From Adiantum capillus-veneris (taxonomy: Eukaryota > Streptophyta > Polypodiopsida > Polypodiales > Pteridaceae), in the NCBI GenBank assembly GCA_014529385.2, contig CM043946.1:38640058-38704057 (forward strand): a stretch of 64,000 bases of DNA. Direction: 5' to 3'. A program made the position numbers and the translations under genes. Numbering within the stretch: position 1 is the first letter of the stretch; every line of letters starts with the position of its first letter. A model generated the notes under the pieces. It had not been told where the DNA came from and did not search any database. It saw only the letters and a list, made by a program, of their open reading frames with translations. Of this stretch, positions 46,311-57,171 are shown one piece after another.

Positions 46311-46662
46311 AGAGAATTTTTTTTTGGTGACAGGGCATTGAATGCCCTGCCACCCATCAACCATATTGTACTTGATTCACTTTTTTTAAAAAGTGCAAGG
46401 GTAGATAATAGACCCAAAATAGTCACCCACAAGACGCATTGTTTGCAAAATTGACAAGCGTAAAATTGACAATTGTACACATCATAGGCAAAATGAATTG
46501 ATTGGCAAATGTAATAATGACAATTGTACAACATCATAGGCATAAAGAATTGATTGGCAAAATGAACTGCGGTGACAAATGTAATAATATACATGGTTCA
46601 AAAAGACGTATAAAATCCGTCTCATGATACATAAGCTATGAGAAACCCTAAACTAATGCTAT

Positions 46663-46929
46663 CTAGCTACGGCTAAACTGACGTCGTCTAGTCAGACGTC
46701 TCATCGCGTCCAAGCGGCGTATCTGTCGGATTCTGCAAAAAAAGACAATAAGACAGCTTTCAGTAAGTATAAACATATAACGACATTTATAAAACAATAC
46801 AAAAAATAGAAAAGAGTAAACCCTAATACTAACCATGCCGCCGCGAGAACTGAGAATGTCCATCAGGGCGTTTAAGCCCTTCCTGCCTGCGTACTCGCGC
46901 TCGTACAGTGTGGGATCACGTCCTGTCAT
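46663..46929 (-). pseudogene. 3' exons of CACTA gene (second gene or transposase tail)
   Basis: On the minus strand a block ending LMDILSSRGGM (about 46840) is followed by GTTAGTATTAG, an intron of about 95 bases ending TTTTTTTGCAG, and a second block with RLDAMRRLTRRRQFSRS and a stop at 46663. Splice signals look intact. CACTA elements often carry a second gene for a DNA-binding protein; whether this is such a gene or the tail of the transposase transcript is not resolved. Confidence 0.45.
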
Positions 46930-47091
46930 CGACCACTGTCAAAACATACAAAGATTTCATTATGTTAGAATTAAAAAACTCATAAACCCTAAACTATCGA
47001 ACATAAAGAGCAATGCAAAAACACTTACAAAATCGGCCTCAAATGATGTCCATCCACGGAGCAAAATTGTTCAAATACAATATTTGTGGCT

Positions 47092-50000
47092 TTAAGAGAT
47101 CTCTCTCTCATCCTCGCATAACTCAGCATAACTTCCTATATCTATATAGAGCTCTCCGTTTAAACACATATCCTCTGCTTCATTCTGTAGCTCCTCTGCA
47201 TGCATCCCATATAGAGTAGTAGCATCTTGATGCTCGTCTGGCACCACCACAGCGGCTTCTGATTGAGCATCTTCTCTGATCTCCTCCATTGATGCCATTG
47301 TGATTGGCACATGGTAGCCGTCATACGTCATTGCACTACGAGGGGCTACCTCTATGGCGTACCACCAGTTTGATGTAGACTTTGTAGGATGAAATATTAC
47401 CTGCCAGAGCCACATAACTTACATGAGAGCTTTCAAGCACATAACTTGTAAAAGGGGGATGTTAACTATTTACATACTTACTTGTTCACAATGCTCGGGT
47501 AGTACGAAAGTGTCTCTTAGGTCTGTCCATTTCTTAGTAGAATCCACCTCAAGAAAACCAGACTCTCCTCTACGCACAGTAGCGTTGCGACCCTCCATGA
47601 TTATCTTGAACCATTGCACGTCGAACAAGTCGACAAAAAATCCTTTGTAATCGATCCTCAAAATCTCTTGTAGCGTGCCGAAGTAAGTGAGTTCCGCCAC
47701 CACAGGATCTGCATCAGAGGAACGTCGTCGACTAGACTGTTCAAATTTTGCCATGATTCCACAATCTTGAGTAAAACGCTTTTTGTCGATCCGTTCCACC
47801 CTAAAATGTCAACCTTTACACCATGCTGCTGTGTATGACTTATACTACAACTAACAAAGATTATGAGTGGCCGTTCAAACGTTTAGAAATAAAGTCACTA
47901 GCTAGTCGTACATTGCAAACTTACCTTGGTCGCGCAACCCCGAGAGTACTCCCACTCTTCCTCAGTCACTTCGTCACCGCATTGTTGTGCGCTTTTCAAT
48001 TGGTTGTGCAACCATCTTAAGCTCATGAATGTTGGTAGGCTCTCCAGACCCGTCGGATAGTGCATCAGTGGTCGTCTTCCCCGTCTCCACTCGATTTGTG
48101 CCCTTTGTCGCTCTTGCTTTGCATCCTCATATTGTCTAGCCACTCTCCAATGTACACTAGGGACTCTGATACCAACCAACCTTCTGCCATGCTACCCTCC
48201 GGACGTGCCTTTTGACGCACATATCCCTTAAGCGTTTTCATGAAACGTTCTAAGAAGAACATCCATCTGGAATGAACTGTGCCAGCTATTTCCACCTCAT
48301 CAACTATGTGAACAAGAAGATGCACCTGAATGGTTAGCATGGTAGTAGGAAAATGTTTCTCAAACATGCACACAAGCTCCGCAGCATTTAGTTTGGCGAA
48401 TGGTATGGAGTCTACGTTGATCTCCTTTTGTGAGATCCATTGCACCAGCTTTGCAAGTTTGTAGATTGTGTTACGGATGTCGAGAGACAAACATCCCTCA
48501 ATGGCAACCGGTAAAATAAACTGTAAAGTATGTGCAGCAATGATATTAAAGTCCACATTTTATGCAATGATATTAAAGTCCACTATCAACGTACCTCACA
48601 CATTTTATGCCAATCGTGTGACTTCAAACCGGTAAGCTTTCCTTCTTTAGTAAAACACGTTCGGAGCGAGTGCATTATGCCAGTGGGGGTCCGCAAAGAT
48701 CGAATGGTCTCTTTTACTTTGCGTTCTTGGGCTCCTGTGAAAATCAATGGTGCTTTAGGGAGTTTTACCGATCCATCAGACGCTGTTTGCGGCCAATATT
48801 GCTCCATACGATCCACATTTCTAAGGTCAAATCAGGCTCCCAAAGTATGTTTCTTGCCGGTCAGATGGTCCCATAGTAGATTACCCACATTCTTGAATAT
48901 GTGCATTGGATCGAGCAAGTGATTGATCATGAGTCGGGGCCAGTATGGTAACTCGTACCATAGAGATAGTCTCTTCATCCCTGGAAGCAATCCGTCATAG
49001 CACATCTCCTTCTGCTCTAACCATGCTTGTGCAGACATCCTTGGTGGCTCTCTTCCCAAAAAGCCGTCGCGTAACACATGATTCTTTGGAAGATACGCTT
49101 GATGACCTTCGTAGATTTGCTTCTTCAGTGAGGGCGCCCTACGTGCATTCAGTCTAGGTCCACATGTGACACATGCTCTGTATCCGCTTGTTTGAAGCCC
49201 TGCATGTATACACATGATAATAGATCAACTATGGGAAAAAACAAGATTTACAGTGTCTGAGTGAGGAGTGTCAATAGATCACCTGAGCATTCTGTTAGCC
49301 CGGGATAGTCATGCATGATCCACATTAGAATGCCTCTGATCAAAGCATTCCGTCGTCCTGTGTGTCGGCTCATATCCACCACCTCTATGCCAATCCACAA
49401 TTGTTGTAGCTCTTCCAATAGTGGACGAAGCTACACATCCATATTCTCCACTTTATATCGCCCTGGCACAATCAAGCTTAGCCATAGGTGCCCCTTCTTC
49501 GTAGTCAACCACAGGGGAATGTTGTAGTTGACAATGACAACGGGCCATACACTGTAAGATGTTGATCTTTGACCAAATGGATTTAGGCCATCCATAGCCA
49601 GGCCTAAGCACAAATTTCGAGCTTCCCTGGCAAAATCCGACCATGTTCCATCTATATGTTTCCAGGCTGCGCAATCTACAGGAATTCGTAGCACACCATC
49701 CGAAGATTTATTCTCCTCATGCCATGATGCTAGGGCGGCCATGGACTTACATTCGAAGAAATGCTTGATGCGAGGAAGCAGAGGAAAATGTCGCAAAACC
49801 TTTTGTGGAATTTTTGTCCCGTGGAGATCTACTCGATATCTTTCGGAATCACATTTCGGACACTTCTCCATGTCTATGTATTCCCCTCTGAAAAGAATGC
49901 AGTCATTAGGACAAGCGTGGATAGAATTGTAATCCATCCCCAAGTTTCGCAAAATCTTTCTTGCTTCATCTCGGGAATCTGGCATCACATTGTCAGCTGG

Positions 50001-50651
50001 TAGTATGTGCTCTTTAAGCAATCTACACAACATAAAAATACGATACAATCATGTAAAAATCTATCAGATCATTATACATTTAGAGTTTTATTAAAGTAAA
50101 CTAATTGTAATAGATCACCTGAAAAGTGCTGTGACGCTAGTGTCACTCCATCCAAACTTTGCCTGTATGTTGAGAAGAACCAGGAGTGCTTTCAATCTAG
50201 ACATACGTGCTCCATTATACAATGGCGTATCGGCTTCACTTTTCATATCATCATAGATAATCCTTTCTGAATCCATGATTGTCTCGATCATTTCATCAAT
50301 CTCGGGCTCAAACATTGCCTTGTTGGGAATGTGCTCTACATGATCATCCCCCGAGCTATCAGAGGCTACATCTTGTGGCCTCACATATGCTGCTTGACCA
50401 AAGCGCCTGCGAACACGTCTATTGGGTTGCAAGATTGCTGCTTGTTGGCCAACATCAGAGTCCGGCGAGTTATAATTGGCAACAACTCGATCTATAATAG
50501 ATGGATCGAACTCGCCAAATTCGCGAACGTGCTGCAAAGAAACACATCTTGTCCGTCGCACAGCATGCTTGCATTGATTACAAGGACATAAGACCCTTGT
50601 TGAGAGATAGGTGTTTCGGTTGGACGGTCCCACATCCTCGTCACTACTCAT
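47092..50651 (-). pseudogene. TNP2-type CACTA transposase, multi-exon, nonsense mutations
   Basis: Exon 1 (50651-50119) starts MSSDEDVGPSN and has the Cys-rich transposase-associated domain (CPCNQCKHAVRRTRC). Intron 50118-50023 has GT...TAG ends. Exon 2 (50022-49283) carries the transposase core (CPKCDSERYR, LGLAMDGLNPFGQ, PVVIVNYNIPLWLTTKKGHL). Exon 3 starts at 49199 (GLQTSGYRACVTCG; LLDPMHIFKNVGNLLWDHL). The next exon holds a DUF4218 domain (FEKHFPTTMLTIQVHLLVHI, GSMAEGWLVSESL); 47799-47092 holds DUF4216 (GFFVDLFDVQWFK) across an intron with GTAAGT donor. Stops at 49431-49433 (TAG) and about 48832 (TGA) interrupt exons 2 and 3, so it is inactive. It would cut and move CACTA elements. Confidence 0.88.
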
Positions 50652-50708
50652 AATGAGGATAAAAATCTTATAATCTGGACAACAAATTTAATATTCTATT
50701 GGCATTCT

Positions 50709-50711
50709 TTG

Positions 50712-50761
<50 letters not shown>
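50709..50761. repeat. (CT)n microsatellite upstream of transposase gene
   Basis: About 22 uninterrupted CT units (50716-50759). It is about 60 bases upstream of the transposase ATG and, as seen from the gene, is a (GA)n tract typical of plant promoter/5' UTR regions. Confidence 0.95.
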
Positions 50762-51080
50762 CTCACATTCTCTAGTCATGTCCAATCCCCGCACACCTCG
50801 GTCTAGAGGTGCACGGAGATCAGAACCACCGGGTTATAATCTCATCTTTATTGGTCAATATCTATATTTGTGGGTACAAGAAATCTACAGACCCACATCT
50901 ACATGATACTGCATGTAGTGGACAAAACCCCTTTGCCTCTTCTCTAGCTGTAGCACTTCACAGCATCTTAACATCTTTTCACAGTAGATCTTTTCACTGT
51001 TCGTCTAACTCTAAACCCTAAACCGTAAGTAATTCTTGCATGGACTCGATCTAACGTAAATAAGCGTAAATCTAAATAAA

Positions 51081-51216
51081 CGTAAATCTAACTAAAAATA
51101 AACATAAATCTAATTTAACGTAAGTCTACATCTAACCTAATCTTTAACGTCTTTTGGGATAGTTTCCTACGACGTTAAAACTCTCTTCTTCTTGTGTGTG
51201 TGTGTGTGTGTGTGTG
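51081..51216. repeat. CACTA internal direct repeat, left copy
   Basis: Shares with 51734-51890 a run beginning CGTAAATCTAACTAAAAATA, the phrase CTTTAACGTCTTTTxGGATAG and ending in CTTCTTCTTGTGTGTGTG. The two copies flank the captured HIPP fragment. Confidence 0.85.
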
Positions 51217-51352
51217 GGTAAACCTAAATAAACATAAGTCTAATCTAATATAACATAAATCTAAATCTAACGTAAATTATGTTATATTAAAAACAAAGAA
51301 CTAAACTAACAGGGATTATAAGAACCTTAAAACTGATTTAACACATAATTTT

Positions 51353-51713
51353 TCACATAACTCGGCAAGAGTTGGCATTCTCATCACTAAAGATGTGAGA
51401 GTTAACTTCTGGCGGTGACGCAGCCTCATCTCCATCCACATCTGACGACAGCAATTGGCCCTTTGGACCGTTCTTGCTCTTGTTACTAACTTTGAAGTTG
51501 CTGTTGAATGACTAGAGGTTGTCTAGATGGTCATTGTCGGGGATGTAGTGACTCTTGCCGCCCTGAAGATCCACCTTCTTCCCTATCTTCTGAAGACATT
51601 TCACCAGTACTTTTGGATCGACGGAGCCCACCATGAGTGAAGGCAGCAATACCCTATATTCCATTGAGGGCTTTCTTCACCCGCTTCATGCAGGCATCGC
51701 AGTCTATGGAGAC
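51353..51713 (-). pseudogene. Captured heavy-metal-associated isoprenylated plant protein (HIPP) fragment
   Basis: The minus strand from 51713 reads VSIDCDACMKRVKKALNGI, the start of an HMA domain with the Cys-x-x-Cys metal site, then a TAG (51654-51656). From 51634 it continues VGSVDPKVLVKCLQKIGKKV and DLQGGKSHYIP. After two single-base frameshifts (about 51540 and 51480) and a TAG (51513-51515) the last part ends SHIFSDENANSCRVM and TGA at 51353-51355. Cys-Arg-Val-Met at the C-terminus is a CaaX isoprenylation box, so the true 3' end of a HIPP gene is present. HIPPs bind metal ions and attach to membranes. Part of the HMA middle is missing. A host gene piece carried by a transposon, now non-coding. 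Confidence 0.85.
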
Positions 51714-51733
51714 CTAAATCTAATCTAATATAA

Positions 51734-51890
51734 CGTAAATCTAACTAAAAATAAACCTAAATCTAATCTAATTTAACTTAAATAAACCTAAATCTAATTT
51801 AACGTAAGTCTACATCTAACCTAATCTTTAACGTCTTTTAGGATAGTTTCCTACGACGTTATAACTCTCTTCTTCTTGTGTGTGTGCGCG
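51734..51890. repeat. CACTA internal direct repeat, right copy
   Basis: Partner of 51081-51216, with an extra AAATAAACCTAAATCTAA-type insertion. Starts 20 bases right of the HIPP fragment. Confidence 0.85.
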
Positions 51891-51929
51891 TGTGTGGATG
51901 TGTGTGCCAATAAAAAGAGATAAATGGTA

Positions 51930-52065
51930 TAACCTTTCTATCACCCATGCCAAGTATGATAGATTGGTTATGCCATTTCCCTCTTGAATAATAGGTCTTG
52001 AGTTCAACTCCTCGTCGGCTAGATCTTTAGGTCTTTTAATTTTAATTAGTTTCCTACGACGTTAA
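51930..52065 (+). repeat. tRNA-like (SINE or Pol III) segment, candidate
   Basis: TGATAGATTGGTTATGCC (about 51958-51975) resembles a degenerate A box and GAGTTCAACTCC (about 52001-52012) resembles a B box (GGTTCGANTCC), spaced about 40 bases apart. A T-rich tail follows. Target duplications and family membership were not established. Confidence 0.3.
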
Positions 52066-52299
52066 ATTAGTTTCTCTCCCTTTCTCTCTCGATGTGTGTG
52101 CGTTTTTTTGTTTATGCATGTTTTCTCTCTCTTTTCCTCTCGCGATGTGTGCGTTTTTTGTTTATGCATGTTCTCTCTCTCTTTTCCTCTCTCAATGTGT
52201 GCGTTTTTTGTTTATGCATGCTCTCTCTCTCTTTTCCTCTCTCAATGTGTGTGTGCATTCTTTGTTTATGTATGTGTGTGTGCGTTTTTGTTTATGTTT

Positions 52300-52302
52300 G
52301 TA

Positions 52303-52342
<40 letters not shown>

Positions 52343-52347
52343 AACAC

Positions 52348-52404
<57 letters not shown>

Positions 52405-52483
52405 GAGGGAGAGAGAAAGAGGGGAAGGGAACATGAGAGTGAGGAGAGGGAAGGAGCATACCTGGCTCTCCTTCCCCTCCTCA

Positions 52484-52550
<67 letters not shown>
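52300..52550. repeat. Compound (CT)n-(GT)n-(GA)n tracts
   Basis: (CT)n at 52305-52339, (GT)n at 52350-52362, (GA)n to about 52415, (GT)n at 52485-52510 and (GA)n at 52518-52548. ORFs spanning this region are microsatellite artefacts. Confidence 0.95.
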
Positions 52551-52553
<3 letters not shown>

Positions 52554-52582
52554 CGTTACCTGCTCCTTGCTTGAGGGCGTCG

Positions 52583-52611
52583 AAAAACTCAGATCTGAGA
52601 TCTGAGTTTTT
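52583..52611. repeat. Perfect 14-base-arm palindrome in CACTA
   Basis: AAAAACTCAGATCT, one G, then the exact reverse complement. It lies just inside the right subterminal region. Confidence 0.95.
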
Positions 52612-52641
52612 GGGCGCTCTCTATTATTTTTTTTAGCCCAG

Positions 52642-52703
52642 CCGGCGTCGCTATGAGCGTCGCAAATTTACAAGTAAATTTGCGACGCTCATAGCGACGC
52701 CGG
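52642..52703. repeat. 30-base-arm hairpin at CACTA right subterminus
   Basis: Left arm 52642-52671, two-base spacer, right arm 52674-52703, exact complements. Each arm contains GGCGTCGCTATGAGCGTCGC, the subterminal motif of the left end. The left terminus has no equally long perfect hairpin. Confidence 0.95.
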
Positions 52704-52763
52704 GACTTTTTTTTTGTGTCGCTGTGTGAGCGTCGCTAATATGAATAGCCTCTTGTAGTGAAG

Positions 52764-53880
<1,117 letters not shown>

Positions 53881-54346
53881 TTTTTCTAAATCTAATAATT
53901 AGATGATTCTAATTTTTTGCTAACTGGCCACTTAAGGCAACCTCCACCTACTAGTTTCTTGTCTGAGTCTCCTCCATCCAGCTCTTCCAAAGCTACTAGC
54001 TTTAGAAGAGCTACTAGCTTTGAAAGCTAGTAGCTCTTCCAAAGCTACTAGCTTTCAGGACAATTTTCATTATAGGAAAGTCTTCGGCAACATATATAGC
54101 TCATGCAGTGGTAACTATCGAAGGAGCTACTGAAGTGCTCGCTGAGCAGAACCTTGCTCCTGAGATGGTTAAGCTGGTCTTTAGAAACCATGTCGAAATC
54201 CTCTAAAGAAGAAGCCTTGTTGCATGACCGTGTAGGAGCTAAGGTAGTGAAACTCACAGCATTGGAAGCTCTTGCTTCTACAACATCAGAATTCTTAGCA
54301 TTTGAAGGGGTTTAAAGTGCACTTATTGGGGATTTCCATACATGGA
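53881..54346. repeat. Region with 17-base-arm palindrome
   Basis: 54005-54039 is a perfect inverted repeat with one central base (GAAGAGCTACTAGCTTT and complement). The phrase CTCTTCCAAAGCTACTAGC occurs on both sides of it. No gene recognised. Confidence 0.7.
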
Positions 54347-54602
54347 TACATTAGCAGCACAAAACTCGACAACAATTGTAGTATTTGGTACTATGTTAGA
54401 GAAGTTGCCTATTTTAGAGAACATGTATCCAGAGAACCCAACGCCAACCTTGAATGCAGAATCTCTGACTAGCATACATTAGCAGCACAAAACTCGACAA
54501 CAATTGTAGTATTTGGTACTATGTTAGAGAAGTTGCCTATTTTAGAGAACATGTATCCAGAGAACCCAACGCCAACCTTGAATGTAGAATCTCTGACTAG
54601 CA
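54347..54602. repeat. Near-perfect 128-base tandem duplication
   Basis: Unit 54347-54474 is repeated at 54475-54602 with one visible difference (GCAGAATC versus GTAGAATC). A 72-codon ORF begins in the second unit (54521-54739) without a known domain. Confidence 0.9.
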
Positions 54603-55598
54603 CACCAAGCAAAAGAGATATCTTCTTAAAACCTCATGATTTTGTTATTACGGACCCTTTGTATTTAGCAGAGTGCAACAAACCTGGTGTGAGTGATAGA
54701 GTATTAGAAGCAGCCACAATGCGAAAGAAGCTGCAATAGCTCTGTGACAAAATGCTATATTGGCACAGTCCTGTGGGCTTGTGAGTGACCGGGTACACCA
54801 GTGTAGCACTCAAGAGACACAATCACTAGTTGTATTGGCTGCAACAACATCAACGCACAATTTTTGACAAGAAGAAGCAGCGACTGTTGCAATCTTCAGC
54901 ACTGCAAGCAACCGATCGCAAGGGTAAATGTCAAATATGTTTAAAAAAAGCATACCACAAGCCCTTCTCCATCTATAATTGGCATTGCCTAGTGCCTACT
55001 CATATATTGTATTCAAAGTACATATAGAGATCAGAGCAAGGCCGGCCAGGTGAGTTTTATAGCAAAGAGAAATTTTGCTAAAGAGCGAGTAAAGCCAGCA
55101 ACAACAACCGACCTACTAAAGGTAATGAATTTTTCACTTCGAGCAATTACAATATGTAAAACACAAAGGTCCCTCCAACACTAGAGGAGAATCATAAAGT
55201 ACCCCTCCAACACTGGAGGAGAAAACAAAGTATGCGGGTGAAGGGCACATTCCCTACGTTTTATGGAAATTGGGTGAGGAGCATCCCATGCACCTAATGC
55301 ATCCCTTTGCATCTACTATCTATATAATTTGAAAATATTTTTACTTAAAACATCAAGTAACTCCTAATTTCAATCATGGTGCAAGTTCCTTGAGATTTTG
55401 AAGCAGCTTCAAGGAGATATGGTACAAAGTCTCGAGATTAAGCAACGACAGGATATTCAGGTATATACCAATACTTCGTATTTTGGATTCTTTTTGGCAT
55501 ACCTACCCTATGCGTTCAAGCTCGAAATATAGGTCACTTCTCTCTTCTTCTTTCACATCAGTTCTCCCCTTTTCCTTTCTTCACTTGAAGCTCTCTCT

Positions 55599-55637
<39 letters not shown>

Positions 55638-56000
55638 ACCCACATACATACAGGGGATTGTTAGAACAGACTCCAAAGGTAGCTCAGTTCTCTCTTTTTC
55701 TTTCACATAGATTCTCTCTTTTCCTTCTTCACTTGAAGCTCTCTCTTACTCCTCTTCTTCCATGGAATTTCTCTCTCTCTCTCTCTCTCACATGCACACA
55801 CATACATCCAAGGCATGACTGTATCCGTTGTGAGCTCGTCGCCTCCCTAGATTTCAAAACCCTCGGAAACCAATCAAGGCACACTAGTTAACATCATAAG
55901 ATCAATCTCAAGAGATCAACTTGATCTATCTGACGAGTCTTGATCTCAAGGCTGTTAATCAAGAGATAAAGACAATGGTAGGAAATGCAATGAGTAAGAC

Positions 56001-56047
<47 letters not shown>

Positions 56048-56230
56048 CTTAGACTACCATGGATACTTATTTAGATGAATGAAGATTGCTATGATCTTTT
56101 AAAGATTCCACTCTCGAGACTGAATGTGCACTTTGTAAAAAAAAAACGAGAGATAAAACACAGCCTCTGTGTGTGTGTGTGTGTGTGCGAGTGAGAGAGA
56201 GAGAGAGATTTGGTTTTCTTTCACACCAAG
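54603..56230. other. No gene; CT/GA-rich repeats
   Basis: A direct repeat of about 120 bases occurs at 55528-55655 and 55680-55815 (TCTTTTTCTTTCACAT and CACTTGAAGCTCTCTCTTAC in both), each ending in a (CT)n tract. Also (GA)n at 56005-56041 and (GT)n-(GA)n at 56169-56208. Confidence 0.6.
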
Positions 56231-56238
56231 AACCTTAT

Positions 56239-56244
56239 TTTATT
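56239..56244 (-). terminator. Poly(A) signal of the 82-codon candidate gene
   Basis: AATAAA on the minus strand, about 33 bases past the stop codon at 56277. Confidence 0.45.
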
Positions 56245-56276
56245 TAGAAACGACCGCAGGTAGGCGACGGATACCC

Positions 56277-56525
56277 TTAGAGTAGCACAACGTCAAGCTG
56301 CTCCACAGTAGTTATAAGGGCGGCAAAGCTGCTGCTCTGCATAACAACTAGTGGCAGTAGCAGCATTGTACTTTGATGGATATAATTACGCCAGGTGCCA
56401 ATGCCCTGGTAGCGCACCCCGTCAGTGAAGCCGGGCACACTAGGGCCGGTGATAAGGGATGCGGCACTCCTCTCGAGTGACAGCTCCGCCAGCTGATCCT
56501 CGGTGTACTTCAGCCGCTGCACCAT
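56277..56525 (-). CDS. Candidate small host gene, 82 codons, product unknown
   Basis: Minus-strand ORF from ATG (56525) to TAA (56277). Codon use is markedly GC-richer than its surroundings. A TATA box (CTATAAATA, 56611-56619) lies 86 bases upstream and AATAAA lies about 33 bases downstream, a complete compact gene layout. The product begins MVQRLKYTEDQLAELSLER, a hydrophilic amphipathic stretch, then SVPGFTDGVRYQGIGTW, and ends with a hydrophobic segment of roughly 20 residues (MLLLPLVVMQSSSFAALITT) that could be a membrane helix. I do not recognise the family. It may be an intact gene, a first exon, or a retrocopied fragment. Confidence 0.5.
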   Translation of the reverse strand: MVQRLKYTEDQLAELSLERSAASLITGPSVPGFTDGVRYQGIGTWRNYIHQSTMLLLPLVVMQSSSFAALITTVEQLDVVLL

Positions 56526-56610
56526 CTTGATGATATATGGATTAACGTAGAAACAAAGGAAAAGGAGAGGCAGGTGATGATGATGATCAGAAGGAGCTGG
56601 ATGGGCCTCC

Positions 56611-56619
56611 TATTTATAG
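56611..56619 (-). promoter_or_regulatory. TATA box of the 82-codon candidate gene
   Basis: CTATAAATA on the minus strand, at a spacing that would give a short 5' leader of about 55-60 bases. Confidence 0.5.
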
Positions 56620-56879
56620 CGAGCTGGCACCGCGGCCCTCAACAGCAGCAACATCTAGTGCAGGTTGTACTCGACGCATTAGAGTAGGAATATTAATAAT
56701 ATGTAAGCGAATCGATGCCCTCACCGATCACAGCAACAACGTCACATGCACAACTACTAGCAGCTGTATTATAAGGCCTGCAGGGCTCGATGCTGCCACA
56801 TGCGAGAATAAGAATATTGTGCATGGCTTACTAGGACAGACTAGCTCTTCCTAAAAGAAATTCATTTTTTACAAGATTC

Positions 56880-57115
56880 CACAGAATCTTCCTCTGAGAC
56901 CCATGGTCACTCTCACCGTTTCTCCTCCCACCCTCCCCATCCACCTCCTCTACGCCCATCTCCTCAACCCTGTGTACCAACCTCCTCACCCATCCCTTCT
57001 TCCTTCTTTCCTATTCTAGGAATTCTCTCATGTCTACAATACAAGGCGTCTCCCCCCTCCCCCCCCAACACAAATACATTGAGCATGCCTTCCCTCGCCC
57101 CTCCAAATCTGATGT

Positions 57116-57170
<55 letters not shown>
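56880..57170. repeat. C-rich stretch and (GA)n microsatellite
   Basis: 56930-57070 is pyrimidine/C-rich; 57117-57168 is about 26 uninterrupted GA units. ORFs crossing it are artefacts. Confidence 0.95.

Positions 57171-57171
<1 letters not shown>

Larger units (their letters stand above)
46037..52760 (-). mobile_element. CACTA (En/Spm) transposon with captured host gene fragment
   Basis: 6,724 bases. The left end is CACTACAGGAGG, the right end reads CACTACAAGAGG on the minus strand (one difference in 12). Both sides carry AAG (46034-46036 and 52761-52763), the 3-bp duplication expected of CACTA elements. The left subterminal region (46090-46310) is an array of GCGTCGCTAT-like units in both orientations; the right one (52642-52740) has the same motif, partly as a long hairpin. 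Inside are a minus-strand TNP2-type transposase gene with nonsense mutations and a minus-strand HIPP gene fragment between two copies of a 140-base repeat. Confidence 0.93.

Noticed and set aside
51005-51025. Interstitial telomere-like TAAACCCTAAACC
   Set aside because: Only about two degenerate units; expected by chance in AT-rich plant DNA.
52092-52636. Three overlapping ORFs of 90-180 codons
   Set aside because: They translate CT, GT and GA microsatellites.
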